64,000 nt of DNA. Source: Paroedura picta. Taxonomy: Eukaryota; Chordata; Lepidosauria; Squamata; Gekkonidae. Every line of letters starts with the position of its first letter. Position 1 is the first letter of the stretch. The stretch covers positions 12,379,501 through 12,443,500 of the forward strand of contig NC_135379.1 of the NCBI RefSeq assembly GCF_049243985.1, given 5' to 3'. The position numbers were made by a program, and so were the translations under genes. This document shows positions 58,701-62,124 of this stretch, piece after piece. The notes under the pieces were generated by a model, which was given only the letters and a program-made list of their open reading frames with translations, had not been told where the DNA came from and ran no database searches.

Positions 58701-61700
58701 CGTCAGTAGTTAAAAACTTAGATGTGCCTGTTCGAAGGGGTTCTAGAGAATGTCATGAACGGGGGTTGCGCGTACCTGTTGGAGGGGACAATAGGTGTCT
58801 CCGTAGCTGTTTGATAGGTGGTTAGAAGAGACAACTGTGTTCACAAGACCATGCATGTTCTGCTGTGCTCCAGTTGGTGTGGGATGGAAGTAATAGAGAT
58901 CTTTTCCCTGAATTTTTTCCTTATGAATATCTCTTCAGCATTTGGGTGGCCATTGTAAGAAATGAGATGCTGGCTTAGGTGGATACTTGGTAGGATCTGT
59001 TTCGTGCTTTTCTTGGTGTAGTGGTTAGGAGTGCGGACTTCTAGTGAGCTGGGTGCAATTCCCTGCTCCCCCACATGTAACCAGCTGGGTGACCACAGCA
59101 CTGCTAAAGCTGCTCTGACTGAGCAGTAATATCAGGGCTCTCCCAGCTTCACCCACCTCACAGGGTGTCTTGTGGGGAGAGGAAAGGGAAGGCTATTGTA
59201 AGCCCCTTTGAGACTCCTTCAGGTAGAGAAAAGTGACATATAAGTACAAACTCTTCTTCGTGTAATGCAACTTTTTACCATCGAAAAATCAGATTAAAAC
59301 CTTTAAAACGGTGTGTGTGGTAGATGTTGCCGGATATCTAGAGATGGCATAGTTTCTAAGGCAATAACACTGTGTTGAAATTTGGGGGGGTCAAAAGGAT
59401 TCTGAAAATATCAGCACTTGCGTTCAGTGCATTTGTAACGCTTTCTATCCACTATAAGCTTTTGAAGGCTTAGAGCAGGGGATCGAATATGATGCCTACT
59501 AGAAATTATGCATCTATTTAACCTGAAATTTGGTGGCATTCCCCTTGCTGTCTTTTTGCAGTGGAGTGAAGATCTTTCCAGGCATACATTTAGCAACAGA
59601 CTAGAGTCTCTGTTAACAAAATTAGTTGGTTTTGACCTGTGTGCATGTGTGTATTCCTATATTGCAGCTTTCTGCCTGATTATATAACTTGACATAATTT
59701 ACACAAAATGGAATTTTAGCCATTCCATGTAAACTGCATTGGGTAACACTGGTCGAACGCTGATCTAGAAACAGGCTTGGAACCTCTCACAATTCCAGAA
59801 ATGCTGTTTCCTGGCAAGTTCTAGGACACACACACGGGGTGTCAATTGAAGGACTGCAGCAGGAGGGGGGGAGTTAGCAAATATCACACACAGCCACTGA
59901 CCTGTGGAAATCTTTTCTGGAATCCGAGACGTAGTTAATAGGTAAAATAGCCTGTGCTTTGTTTGTTATTGCGTTAAATAAAAATATTTTATTCGCTGCT
60001 TTTTTCCCATTCAAGGGTTTTATTTCCAAGACATTGGATTCTGTTAGTGCTCAGTTTGCTGCTTCAGCATTGGTTACATCAGAACAGCTCATGGGATTCA
60101 AAATGAAGGATGATGTGGTGCTTGGAATTGGGGTGAATGGCATCCTTCAAGCCTCAGGTAAGAGACACATCATAAAAGGGTTCCTTAGCGGAACAGGCTT
60201 CCTCTGGAGGTGCTGGGTCCTCCTTCCTTTTGTGCAGAGGCTAGAGAACCATCTGACTGAAATGCTGTTTCTGTGGACTTAGGCAGATTGTGAGGGGCTG
60301 GGCAGAAGGGATTGTGTTAGTGCTTGGCTTTTGTAGACCTTTTCTGGACCAGTTATTCTGGTTTTGGGCGGGGGGGGGGAGATCACCTGGTCATGGAATT
60401 GGGGTCGCTGCAGATAGTTGTGAATTTCCTGCATTCTGCAGGGGGTTGGACTTGATAACCCTGGAGGGTCCCTTCCAACCACGATTTGATGATTTAACAA
60501 AAACTTTGCTTTTTTCTGTTGCCAATGGGTGTGTTTTGGAACTGCGCCTCATCGTGCCTCTTATTCCACAGGAGTATACAAGGGCTTACACCTCAGTACT
60601 ACTACGCCTACAGCACTTGTACATACAAGCTCGTCATCAACGGCAGGTTCAACCTTGTTACAGCCTTCAAATATAACTCAGACTTCAAGTTCCCACAGTG
60701 CGCTGAGTCACCCAGTAACTGCTGCCAATTCTGCAACAACTCAGGTTCTGATTGGGAACAACATTAGATTAACTGTGTCCTCCTCAGTGGCCACCGCAAA
60801 CTCTATTACTACGCTCAATGCACGACACATACCTAGGACTCTAAGTGCTGTTCCATCATCTGCCTTAAAGCTGGCTGCAGCAGCGAACTGTCAGGTGCCC
60901 AAGGTTCCAGCTTCCTCCTCTGTGGACACAGTACCAAGGTGAGGCTTTTGCCTTTGGGTTCGAGTCTGTCTGTTCTGTTGTTGGCTCTGGAGGACTCGCA
61001 GATACCTGGAAGTGAACCTTCCCGGTGGAATATTATTTCCGATAAATAATCTTAAATGCGCCTGAAAACTTTAGGACTCTTGATTTTTAAATAAATATTT
61101 TAAAGTAGTTTTTCCTACCATAAAACCTACTGGTTTTAAAATCTCCTTAGTTCTGAATGTAGCTTGCTGTATGACGTGTGTCTGTCTTGAGAAGCCCAAA
61201 GCTACCTGATTTGGCCCTGTTTTGAAATACTGCGTCCATCCAAACTCAGGAAAGTTCACCTAAGGGAGTTTATATATTTATTGGAAACAGCAGGGATGGG
61301 GTCATAAAAGTCCAGTGCATAGGCTCCTTGAGCAGGTTCTGGAGAGAAGAGAGCACACAGATTCTCTAAATCAGGGGTGGCCAAACTGTTGCTCTCCAGA
61401 TGGCCATGGGCTGCGGTTACCATGAGCCGCTTGCCAGCCTGGCCACCCCTCCTCTGAATGCTTGGTGTAGTGGTTAGGAGTGTGGACTTCTAATCTGGCA
61501 AGCCGGGTTTGATTCCACGCTCCCCCACATGCAGCTACCTGGGTCAACTTGAGTTCACCACAGCACTGATAAAGCTGTTCTGACCGAGCAGTAATATCAG
61601 GGCTCTCTCAGCCTCACCTCCCTCACAGGATATCTGTTGTGGGGAGAGGAAAGGGAAGGCGAATGGAAGCAGCTTTGTGCCTCCTTCGGCATATAAGAAC

Positions 61701-62124
61701 CAACCCTTCTTCTTCTGAAATCATACATGATGTCCCCACCCTTTCCTCCCCTCCTTTCGTTCTTTGTGACTCTGTTGGTTAGTAGATTCCACAAATTTGG
61801 ATGAACATAATTCCTTCACCATTAGCGTTGAAGCAAGTTTAAATGCCTTCTCAGAATACGGTAGCTTGAATTCTTCTTGATACGCATAAAAGGTCTCCTT
61901 ACTAAAACAAGTATCAGTGATTAGGTCAGTGTCATATTGAAGGTTCTGAAGCTAAAAGCTTGGAGGAAAGGGGCCTGTGAAAGCTTGATTTCTTTGCCCC
62001 ACCCGACTTGGATATTTACTAATGCATCGTTGTTGCTTTTGTCCCCCACAGGGAAAACCATGAAACAGAAAAGCCAGCACTGAACAATATAGCAGACAAT
62101 ACAGTAGCAATGGAGGTGACGTAG
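22645..62124 (+). CDS. EPC1: Enhancer of polycomb homolog 1 (whole gene, 14 coding exons)
   Basis: The spliced CDS joins 22645-22797, 32522-32681, 40493-40638, 40717-40923, 41128-41276, 42169-42328, 43168-43344, 43440-43529, 43621-43769, 46915-47267, 58374-58492, 60016-60157, 60572-60938 and 62052-62124. That is 2445 nt, or 814 residues plus stop. All introns are GT-AG with matching phases. The product is a nuclear scaffold of the TIP60/NuA4 histone acetyltransferase complex. In the family the N-terminal EPL1/EPcA region (about residues 6-150) binds the MYST acetyltransferase, ING and EAF6 subunits, and the C-terminal E_Pc_C domain spans about 582-814. The start MSKLSFRARALDASKPLPVF and end NIADNTVAMEVT agree with mammalian EPC1 as I remember it, which favours EPC1 over EPC2. 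Human EPC1 is 836 residues. The shortfall fits absence of a segment of about 23 residues between exons 11 and 12. No disabling changes were seen. Confidence 0.97.
23494..23735. mobile_element. hAT-type MITE (TAAGGTGACCAG ends) with 8-bp TSD
   Basis: In EPC1 intron 1. The element 23502-23727 has 15-bp inverted ends, TAAGGTGACCAGATT at the left and AATCTGGTCACCTTA at the right. It is flanked by CCCAAGAA at 23494-23501 and 23728-23735. The interior is AT-rich with a C run of about 16-17 bases near 23666. It carries no coding capacity and sits directly at the edge of the CpG island. Confidence 0.88.
23736..26440 (+). other. EPC1 intron 1, mostly unique sequence
   Basis: Largely AT-rich sequence with no supported exon. 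A LINE-tail-like block CTGCCTTGAGTCCCAGTGAG then GCTATAAATAATAATGTAAA lies at 25113-25170. Confidence 0.5.
26450..26725 (-). mobile_element. 5S-rRNA-derived SINE, minus strand, split by a hAT MITE
   Basis: On the minus strand the head GGTTAGTTCAATATGATCAG and GGTCCAGCATTGGTCACCAG follow a degenerate 5S rRNA. They lead through AAGAATTCCAGGGTTGCGAT into the BovB-like tail GGCAGCCAATGGCAAATGAC, then GAAAACCCTAGG. The rest of the tail reappears beyond about 26488 as the complement of CGCCATGAATTGCCTGTGAT. The interruption at about 26490-26568 is a partial palindromic hAT element. Confidence 0.65.
26490..26568. mobile_element. Partial palindromic hAT MITE inside a SINE
   Basis: GCCAGGGGCTCATGGGAATT, then CATCTGGAGGACCACAGGTT and GACTTCCCCTG, is the right arm only of the CAGGGGTAGTCAA family. 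The left arm is missing. Confidence 0.7.
27008..27100 (-). mobile_element. CR1 LINE 3' end, minus strand
   Basis: ATCATAGAATCATAGAGTTG, then GAAGGGGCCATACAGG, CAACCCCCTGCTCAACGCAG and GATCAGCCCAAAGCATCC are the complement of the canonical CR1 terminus. It is better preserved than the copy at 19666. Confidence 0.85.
27676..27895. mobile_element. Palindromic hAT MITE inside a longer inverted repeat
   Basis: The MITE at about 27731-27866 has the usual CAGGGGTAGTCAAACTGCGG arms. The inverted repeat continues into the flanks: CCATCTGGGATTCTGAGGCT (from 27705) is mirrored by AGCCTCAGAATCCCAGATGG (to 27892). A further 29-bp copy of the MITE start (27682-27706) precedes the left arm as a direct repeat. 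The palindrome totals about 188 bp with almost perfect arms. Confidence 0.85.
27934..28100. repeat. Copy of the repeat at 284-500
   Basis: GTGTCATTATACTCCGCTGA, then CCAGGCTCCATCCCCAAATC, TCTAGGAGTTCCCAACCTGT and GTCTGGCAAGCC, match the block order of 401-500. It is old and has no legible ends. Confidence 0.45.
28280..28380. repeat. Imperfect TAACATAG-rich simple repeat
   Basis: Short units of the type CATAGCATAG, TAACATAG and AACGTATATATAAC recur over about 90 bases. Confidence 0.5.
28381..30155 (+). other. EPC1 intron 1, no exon seen
   Basis: No conserved reading frame, RNA gene or named repeat could be supported in this stretch. Confidence 0.45.
30163..30228. mobile_element. Left arm of a palindromic hAT MITE
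   Basis: GGCAGGGGTAGTCTGTGGCC, then CTCCAGATGTTCATGG and CATGAGCCCCTGCCAGCAT. It stops at the palindrome centre, so only half an element remains. Confidence 0.7.
30590..31450 (+). mobile_element. L2-type LINE 3' region, interrupted by a SINE
   Basis: The + strand conceptually reads a diverged ...MQNAAARVFTGT...VLRQLHWLPVLTWIKFKVL..., the usual C-terminal end of L2-clade reverse transcriptase ORFs. Then come the non-coding CCTGGTGGAATGAG block and the 3' terminus CCTGCCTTGAGCTTCGGAAT...GGGGCTATAAATTGAATAATAATTA. A tRNA SINE (30988-31257) lies inside. It is 5'-truncated and cannot be active. A C run of about 15 near 30787 breaks the frame. Confidence 0.7.
30988..31257 (+). mobile_element. tRNA-derived SINE with (CTT)n tail
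   Basis: GGTAGTGGTTAGGCGTGCAG (A-box region), then GGGTTTGATTCTGCACTCC (B box), CTGGGTGACCTTGGGCTC, CTCTCTCAGCCTTACCCACC, GGGAAGGCAACTGTAAGACG and AGAACCAACTCTTCTTCTTC. It sits within an L2 LINE and is therefore younger than it. Relatives lie at 34370, 38811, 59013 and 61462. Confidence 0.8.
31451..32521 (+). other. EPC1 intron 1, distal part
   Basis: No repeat or exon recognised. It ends with a pyrimidine-rich tract and the acceptor TTTTAG at 32516-32521. Confidence 0.5.
32522..32681 (+). CDS. EPC1: EPC1 coding exon 2 (residues 52-105)
   Basis: Reads EHHLQRAISAQQVYGEKRDN, then MVIPVPEAESNIAYYES and ends KQLIHIQ with one base of Pro105. It belongs to the EPL1 domain. The phase is 0 in and 1 out, with donor C/GTGAGT. 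Met72 is the first in-frame ATG if exon 1 is replaced by a non-coding leader. Confidence 0.97.
32872..33151 (+). mobile_element. Sauria-type SINE with 9-bp TSD
   Basis: Intron 2. The body 32881-33142 has the same head GAGTCTCTTGTGGTGCAGAG and tail GGGGATACCTTTACC as the other copies. TATGGATAA flanks it at 32872-32880 and 33143-33151. It is sense to EPC1. Confidence 0.88.
33234..33328 (+). mobile_element. CR1 LINE 3' end
   Basis: GGATGCTTTGGGCTGATCCT, then GAGCAGGGAGTTGGACTAGA, GTATGGCCCCTTCC and two GTGATTCT octamers. Typical 5'-truncated CR1 terminus. Confidence 0.88.
33432..33722 (-). mobile_element. Non-autonomous hAT (CAGNCTTTCTCAACC family), minus orientation
   Basis: It opens CAATCTTTCCCAACCTTTTT and closes near CAGAACCCTGATTGACAACAGCTG. 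Inside are the complements of the CCTGAATGGG-type and GGGTTTC-type blocks of the copies at 21022 and 51222. The ends are eroded and no clear duplication is visible. Confidence 0.65.
34128..34232. mobile_element. Short palindromic hAT MITE
   Basis: CTGGGGTAGTCAAATTGCGG is mirrored by CGCAGTTTGACTACCCCTA. The arms meet at ATTCCCATGGGAAT with no spacer, so this copy has lost the GCCCCTGCCAGC centre. Confidence 0.8.
34368..34660 (+). mobile_element. tRNA-derived SINE with (CTT)n tail
   Basis: GAGAGCCAGTTTGGTGTAGT, then GGTTAGGAGTGCAGACTTC, the B-box-like CAGGTTCGATTCTGTGC, CAGGGTGTCTGTTGTGGGGA and an AGAACCAACTCTTCTTCTTC tail. It is the most complete of the five copies. Confidence 0.82.
34661..36670 (+). 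other. EPC1 intron 2, nothing recognised
   Basis: AT-rich. Faint LINE-like text around 36030-36200 (ACAGTTAGTACAGAACATTG) could be an old L2 trace. It was not firm enough to call. Confidence 0.4.
36685..36930 (+). mobile_element. CR1 LINE 3' end split by a hAT MITE
   Basis: GACTTCAAGCAGCAGCTGGA, then GGATGCTTTAGAC, interrupted. It resumes with TTTAGACTGATGCTGCATTG, AGCAGTGGGTTGGACAATGG and CCCCTTCCATCTATGATTCT. The CR1 is in the EPC1 sense orientation. Confidence 0.82.
36743..36859. mobile_element. Palindromic hAT MITE with 8-bp TSD, inside CR1
   Basis: The element 36751-36851 has arms AGGGGTAGTCAAATTGCGGC and GCAGCAGTTTGATTACCCCT that meet at TTCCCATGGGAA. CTTTAGAC is exact on both sides (36743-36750 and 36852-36859) and is itself CR1 sequence, which proves the order of insertion. 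Confidence 0.9.
37213..37426. repeat. Family A as a head-to-head palindrome
   Basis: AACAAATTTAGAGTCCAGGG, then GGCACCTTTAAGACCAACAA and GTTTTATTCAAGG at the left, are mirrored by the same blocks in complement at the right. The arms meet at ACAATGTCACTGACATTGT (about 37312-37330). The distal 60 bases of each arm are nearly identical, while the centre is diverged. Confidence 0.8.
37520..37625. repeat. (TTG)n, poly-G and poly-T simple repeats
   Basis: TTGTTGTTGTTGTTG at about 37533-37550, a G run near 37596-37607 and a T run after it. Confidence 0.7.
37626..38805 (+). other. EPC1 intron 2, nothing recognised
   Basis: Overlapping open frames occur on both strands at 38008-38597 but show no motif or splice logic. 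Confidence 0.45.
38811..39015 (+). mobile_element. 5'-truncated tRNA SINE with (CTT)n-type tail
   Basis: It starts inside the family at CCCATGTGCAGCCAGCTGGG and continues CTCTCTCAGCCCCACC, GGTGTCTGTGGTGGGGAG, AGCAGCATATAAGAACCAAT and TCTTCTTG. The tRNA head is absent. Confidence 0.75.
39757..39840. mobile_element. Right arm of a palindromic hAT MITE
   Basis: ATGCTGGCAGGGACTTCTGG, then GGAATTGTAGTCCATGG, CATCTGGAGGGCCGCAGTTT and GACTACCCCTG. It starts near the palindrome centre and has no left arm, the mirror of the half copy at 30163. Confidence 0.75.
40493..40638 (+). CDS. EPC1: EPC1 coding exon 3 (residues 105-153)
   Basis: Reads FSLDAEQPDYDLDSEDEAFV then NKLKKKIDISPLQFEEMIDR and ends GSGQQ. 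The acidic DYDLDSEDE patch is a hallmark of the EPL1 domain. It enters in phase 1 and leaves in phase 0. The phase-1 entry matches the donor of the candidate upstream exon at 9148. Confidence 0.97.
40717..40923 (+). CDS. EPC1: EPC1 coding exon 4 (residues 154-222)
   Basis: Reads PVSLQEAKLLLKEDDELIRE, VYEYWIKKRKNCRGPSLIPA and ends RRRTEKMQTRK. The intron before it is only 78 bp, the shortest in the gene. The KKRKN and FRRRTEKMQTRK clusters suit nuclear localisation or nucleosome contact. Confidence 0.97.
41128..41276 (+). CDS. EPC1: EPC1 coding exon 5 (residues 223-272)
   Basis: Reads NRKNDEASYEKMLKLRRDLS, RAVTILEMIKRREKSKREL and ends TLEIMEK plus two bases of Arg272. Strongly basic and helical, with a heptad-like Leu/Ile pattern. 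It leaves in phase 2 at AG/GTAAAG. Confidence 0.97.
41710..41945 (+). mobile_element. tRNA-derived SINE (MIR-like layout)
   Basis: Intron 5. CTGGTGTAGTGGGTTGCAGT, a B-box-like CTGGGTTTGAATTTC, GGCCAGTCTCACGC, then CACTTTGGGTCCCCATAGAG and GGGTATAAATGAAATAAAT. Same family as 11680 and 45303. Confidence 0.7.
42169..42328 (+). CDS. EPC1: EPC1 coding exon 6 (residues 272-325)
   Basis: Reads YNLGDYNGEIMSEVMAQRQP, then MKATYAIPVIPVPNSSQFKH and ends KEFKVNK. From memory of the human protein, it differs at a few positions (P/A, I/V) in the linker after MAQRQPMK, consistent with relaxed constraint there. Confidence 0.97.
43168..43344 (+). CDS. EPC1: EPC1 coding exon 7 (residues 326-384)
   Basis: Reads QEKADAIRPKRKYEKKPKVV, a lysine-rich likely nuclear localisation signal, then a Ser/Pro/Ala linker, and ends FPSSDEDPLSQ. 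Enters and leaves in phase 0. Confidence 0.97.
43440..43529 (+). CDS. EPC1: EPC1 coding exon 8 (residues 385-414)
   Basis: A 30-codon microexon: VLSGSSEAEEENDPDGPFAF then RRKAGCQYYA. The preceding intron is 95 bp. The acidic SSEAEEENDPD run is conserved in EPC1. Confidence 0.97.
43621..43769 (+). CDS. EPC1: EPC1 coding exon 9 (residues 415-464)
   Basis: Reads PHLDQTGDWPWSSPNGGTLG then DERYRYCLTTLTVPQRCIGF and ends RRRVGRGG plus two bases of Arg464. The tail is basic and glycine-rich. It leaves in phase 2 into the 3.1-kb intron 9. Confidence 0.97.
45059..45089. mobile_element. Terminal remnant of a palindromic hAT MITE
   Basis: Only GACCGCAGGTTGACTACCCC TGC, the last 20-odd bases of the family, remains. 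It lies between two TTTAAAG copies (45055-45061 and 45084-45090). Confidence 0.6.
45303..45690 (+). mobile_element. tRNA-derived SINE split by a hAT element
   Basis: The head GTGCTGCAGTGGGTTAGAG (45301-45319) continues after the insertion with GGTTAGAGTACTGGCTAGGA, CCAGGTTCAAATCCTTGC (B box), CCTTGGGCCAGTCACAC, CCTCACAGGATTGTTACAAG and GAGGAGGGG. The family is that of 11680 and 41710. Confidence 0.78.
45312..45535. mobile_element. hAT element (CAGTGGTTCCC family) with 8-bp TSD, inside a SINE
   Basis: The element 45320-45527, from CAGTGGTTCCCAACCTTTCT to GTTGGGGACCACTG, is 208 bp, GC-rich and partly self-complementary. GGTTAGAG at 45312-45319 and 45528-45535 is the duplicated piece of the SINE head. 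It carries no coding capacity. Confidence 0.9.
45988..46095 (-). mobile_element. CR1 LINE 3' end, minus strand
   Basis: TTCATAGAATCTTAGAATGA, then GTTGGAAGGGACCTCATGGG, TCATCTAGTCCAACCCCCTG and CACTATGCAGGATGCTCAC. Complement of the CR1 terminus. Confidence 0.85.
46096..46914 (+). other. EPC1 intron 9, distal part
   Basis: No exon or repeat recognised apart from a G run near 46761-46775. It ends at the acceptor TTCCTATTAG. Confidence 0.5.
46915..47267 (+). CDS. EPC1: EPC1 coding exon 10 (residues 464-582)
   Basis: The second-largest coding exon. It reads VLLDRAYSENNSAFCQLDSE, later ETNTSDRSFSKDLSQMLVNI, KSCRWRHFRPRTPSLHDSDN and ends SKSSSGSAHF plus one base of Ala582. The segment after VLLDRA is the least conserved part of the protein. 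The KSCRWRHFRPRTPSL block is invariant in the EPC1 sequences I recall. Confidence 0.97.
47650..48016. mobile_element. hAT element (CAGTGGTCCCC family) with 8-bp TSD
   Basis: Intron 10. The element 47658-48008 runs from TAGTGGTCCCCAACCTTTCT to ACCGGGGGTTGATGACCCCTG, with CTTTACAG at 47650-47657 and 48009-48016. The interior has repeated ACGCGCATG units (at about 47729, 47786 and 47831) and is CpG-rich, which creates spurious long open frames on both strands. Confidence 0.9.
48501..48896. mobile_element. hAT element (CAGTGGTCCCC family) with 8-bp TSD
   Basis: The element 48509-48888, from CAGTGGTCCCCAACCCCTGG to GGTTGGGGACCACTG. TTGTAAGT at 48501-48508 and 48889-48896. It is the inverted-orientation relative of 2490-2857: its right end GACCGGTCCCTGGTGATAAA is the complement of that element's left end. 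Confidence 0.92.
49135..49270. mobile_element. Palindromic hAT MITE
   Basis: CAGGGGTAGTCAAACTACGG is mirrored by CCGCTGTTTGACTACCCCTG, centred on GCCAGCGGATGCTGGT. The flanks do not match, so the duplication has decayed or was lost. Confidence 0.85.
49325..49420 (-). mobile_element. LINE tail fragment
   Basis: TTATTATTATTTGTTATTTA, then CCCCCTCTGGGGGGGGCAGG, resembles the complement of an L2-type 3' end. Confidence 0.35.
49500..49565 (-). repeat. Family A fragment
   Basis: CTAAGACCAACAAAGTTTTA, then TTCAATGCATGACC and GTGTGCATGCACATTTCCTC. Same block order as 14580-14650. Confidence 0.6.
49815..50000. repeat. Family A, palindromic copy with hammerhead-like core
   Basis: The left half (49815-49860) is GGTATGAGC, a GTGTACACACAC stem and TTCCTCAGATAC. 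The right half is its complement, starting ATCTGAGGAAGTGTGTG at 49878, then GAAAGCTCATCCCTTGAATA, TCTTAAAGGTGCCCCTGGAC, ending with CAGACTGACATGGCTGCCCA. The right half is the most complete family unit in the window. Confidence 0.75.
50001..51210 (+). other. EPC1 intron 10, mostly unrecognised
   Basis: A diverged family A block (CATTTTAAAGACTAAATTTT then ATTCTAGCATAAACTTGTGA) lies at about 50718-50760. Nothing else was supported. Confidence 0.4.
51214..51550 (+). mobile_element. Non-autonomous hAT (CAGNCTTTCTCAACC family) with TSD
   Basis: The element 51222-51543 starts CCAAGCTTTCTCAACCAGG and ends GTTGAGAAAGGCTG. GGACTAAG occurs at 51214-51221 and 51543-51550; one base may belong to the element, leaving 7 matching. 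The ...AAAGTTGAGAAAG unit is repeated near the right end. Confidence 0.82.
52266..52362 (+). mobile_element. CR1 LINE 3' end
   Basis: TTAGGATGCTTTGGGCTGAT, then GGGGGTTGGACTAGATGGCC, TGTATGGCCCCTTCCAACTC and ATGATTCTGTGATTCTAT. It is the best-preserved CR1 terminus in the window. Confidence 0.9.
52400..52555 (+). mobile_element. LINE 3' end, L2-like
   Basis: GATGGATTTTAAGTCTTTTA, then GTGACCTGCCATGAGCCGCT, TAGGGAGTGGCAGGAAATAA and AATAAATGAATAAG. Typical L2-type 3' terminus with A/T-rich tail. Confidence 0.55.
53036..53236 (+). mobile_element. 5S-rRNA-derived SINE
   Basis: TAGTCTGATCTCAGAAGCTA, then AGCTGGGTTGG, CTAGTATTTGGATGGGAGAC and CACCAAGGAGATTCCAGGG follow vertebrate 5S rRNA from about its position 30 to the 3' end, including recognisable box A and box C. 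The tail GAGGCAGGCAATGGCAAACC, then GAAAACCGTAGAAGGTCACC, matches the BovB-like tail of the Sauria SINEs. This is a 5S-headed SINE, not a 5S gene. Confidence 0.8.
53237..54940 (+). other. EPC1 intron 10, nothing recognised
   Basis: Apart from a G run near 54418-54428, no repeat, RNA or exon could be supported. Confidence 0.45.
54948..55048 (+). repeat. Family A, diverged
   Basis: GACAAAGTGAGCTTTGACTC, then ATGAAAGTTCATGCTCTGG, GTTGGTCTTTAAGGTGTAGC and TGGACTGGAATTTTGTTGTG. It lies in the opposite orientation to the copy at 14530 and keeps GAAAGTTCATGCTC. Confidence 0.6.
55530..55645 (+). repeat. Dispersed repeat, unclassified
   Basis: GCCGCCTTGGATCAGGACAG, then TGGCCCTCCAGTCCAACACT and CTGTCACACATTGGCC, match a 'GGATCAGACCAGTGG...AGTCCAGCATCCTGT' repeat common in reptiles. 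I cannot assign its class. Confidence 0.45.
56299..56655 (+). mobile_element. Non-autonomous hAT (CAGNCTTTCTCAACC family) with 8-bp TSD
   Basis: The element 56307-56647, from CAGGCTTTCTCAAGCAGG to AAAAAGTTGAGAAAAGTTG. ATATAACT at 56299-56306 and 56648-56655. It is 341 bp, the longest copy seen. Confidence 0.88.
56855..56996. mobile_element. Palindromic hAT MITE with 8-bp TSD
   Basis: The element 56863-56988 has near-perfect arms (CAGGGGTAGTCAACCTGTGG and complement). GTTTAGGG at 56855-56862 and 56989-56996. The high arm identity suggests a young insertion. Confidence 0.92.
57000..58373 (+). other. EPC1 intron 10, distal part
   Basis: AT-rich with A and G runs (57405, 58136). No exon or repeat recognised. 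It ends at the acceptor TATTTTGTTCAG. Confidence 0.5.
58374..58492 (+). CDS. EPC1: EPC1 coding exon 11 (residues 582-621)
   Basis: Reads FTAEQYQQHQQQLALMQKQQ, LAQIHQQQANSNSSANASQ. It is glutamine-rich and begins the E_Pc_C domain. It enters in phase 1, leaves in phase 0. The CAG/CAA mixture keeps the Gln tract from being a pure repeat. Confidence 0.97.
59013..59260 (+). mobile_element. tRNA-derived SINE with (CTT)n-type tail
   Basis: Intron 11. CTTGGTGTAGTGGTTAGGAG, then a decayed B box, CCAGCTGGGTGACC, CAGGGCTCTCCCAGCTTCAC, GGGAAGGCTATTGTAAGCCC and ACAAACTCTTCTTCG. Confidence 0.78.
60016..60157 (+). CDS. EPC1: EPC1 coding exon 12 (residues 622-669)
   Basis: Reads GFISKTLDSVSAQFAASALV then TSEQLMGFKMKDDVVLGIGV and ends NGILQAS plus one base of Gly669. 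Strongly conserved E_Pc_C core. Confidence 0.97.
60395..60500 (+). mobile_element. CR1 LINE 3' end
   Basis: TGGAATTGGGGTCGCTGCAG, then GCAGGGGGTTGGACTTGATA, CCCTGGAGGGTCCCTTCCAA and CGATTTGATGATT. It lies 72 bases before exon 13, and the exon's branch-point region is outside it. Confidence 0.78.
60572..60938 (+). CDS. EPC1: EPC1 coding exon 13 (residues 669-791)
   Basis: The largest coding exon. It reads VYKGLHLSTTTPTALVHTSS, later SAATTQVLIGNNIRL-type text (here NSATTQVLIGNNIRLTVSSS), RHIPRTLSAVPSSALKLAAA and ends SSSVDTVP plus two bases of Arg791. Ser/Thr/Ala-rich E_Pc_C. It leaves in phase 2 at AG/GTGAGG. Confidence 0.97.
61371..61450. mobile_element. Diverged relative of the palindromic hAT MITE
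   Basis: TCAGGGGTGGCCAAACTGTT, then GCTCTCCAGATGGCCATGGG, TACCATGAGCCGCTTGCCAG and CTGGCCACCCCTC. Same plan as the CAGGGGTAGTCAA family but with TGGCCAAAC in place of TAGTCAAAC, so a related older subfamily. Confidence 0.6.
61460..61720 (+). mobile_element. tRNA-derived SINE with (CTT)n tail
   Basis: Intron 13. GCTTGGTGTAGTGGTTAGGA, then CCGGGTTTGATTCCACGC (B box), CTCTCTCAGCCTCACC, GGGGAGAGGAAAGGGAAGGC and AACCAACCCTTCTTCTTCTG. Confidence 0.82.
62052..62124 (+). CDS. EPC1: EPC1 coding exon 14 (residues 791-814, stop)
   Basis: Completes Arg791, then ENHETEKPALNNIADNTVAMEVT and TAG at 62122-62124. This C-terminus is near-invariant in vertebrate EPC1 as I recall it. The acceptor is CCCCCACAG. 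Confidence 0.97.
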
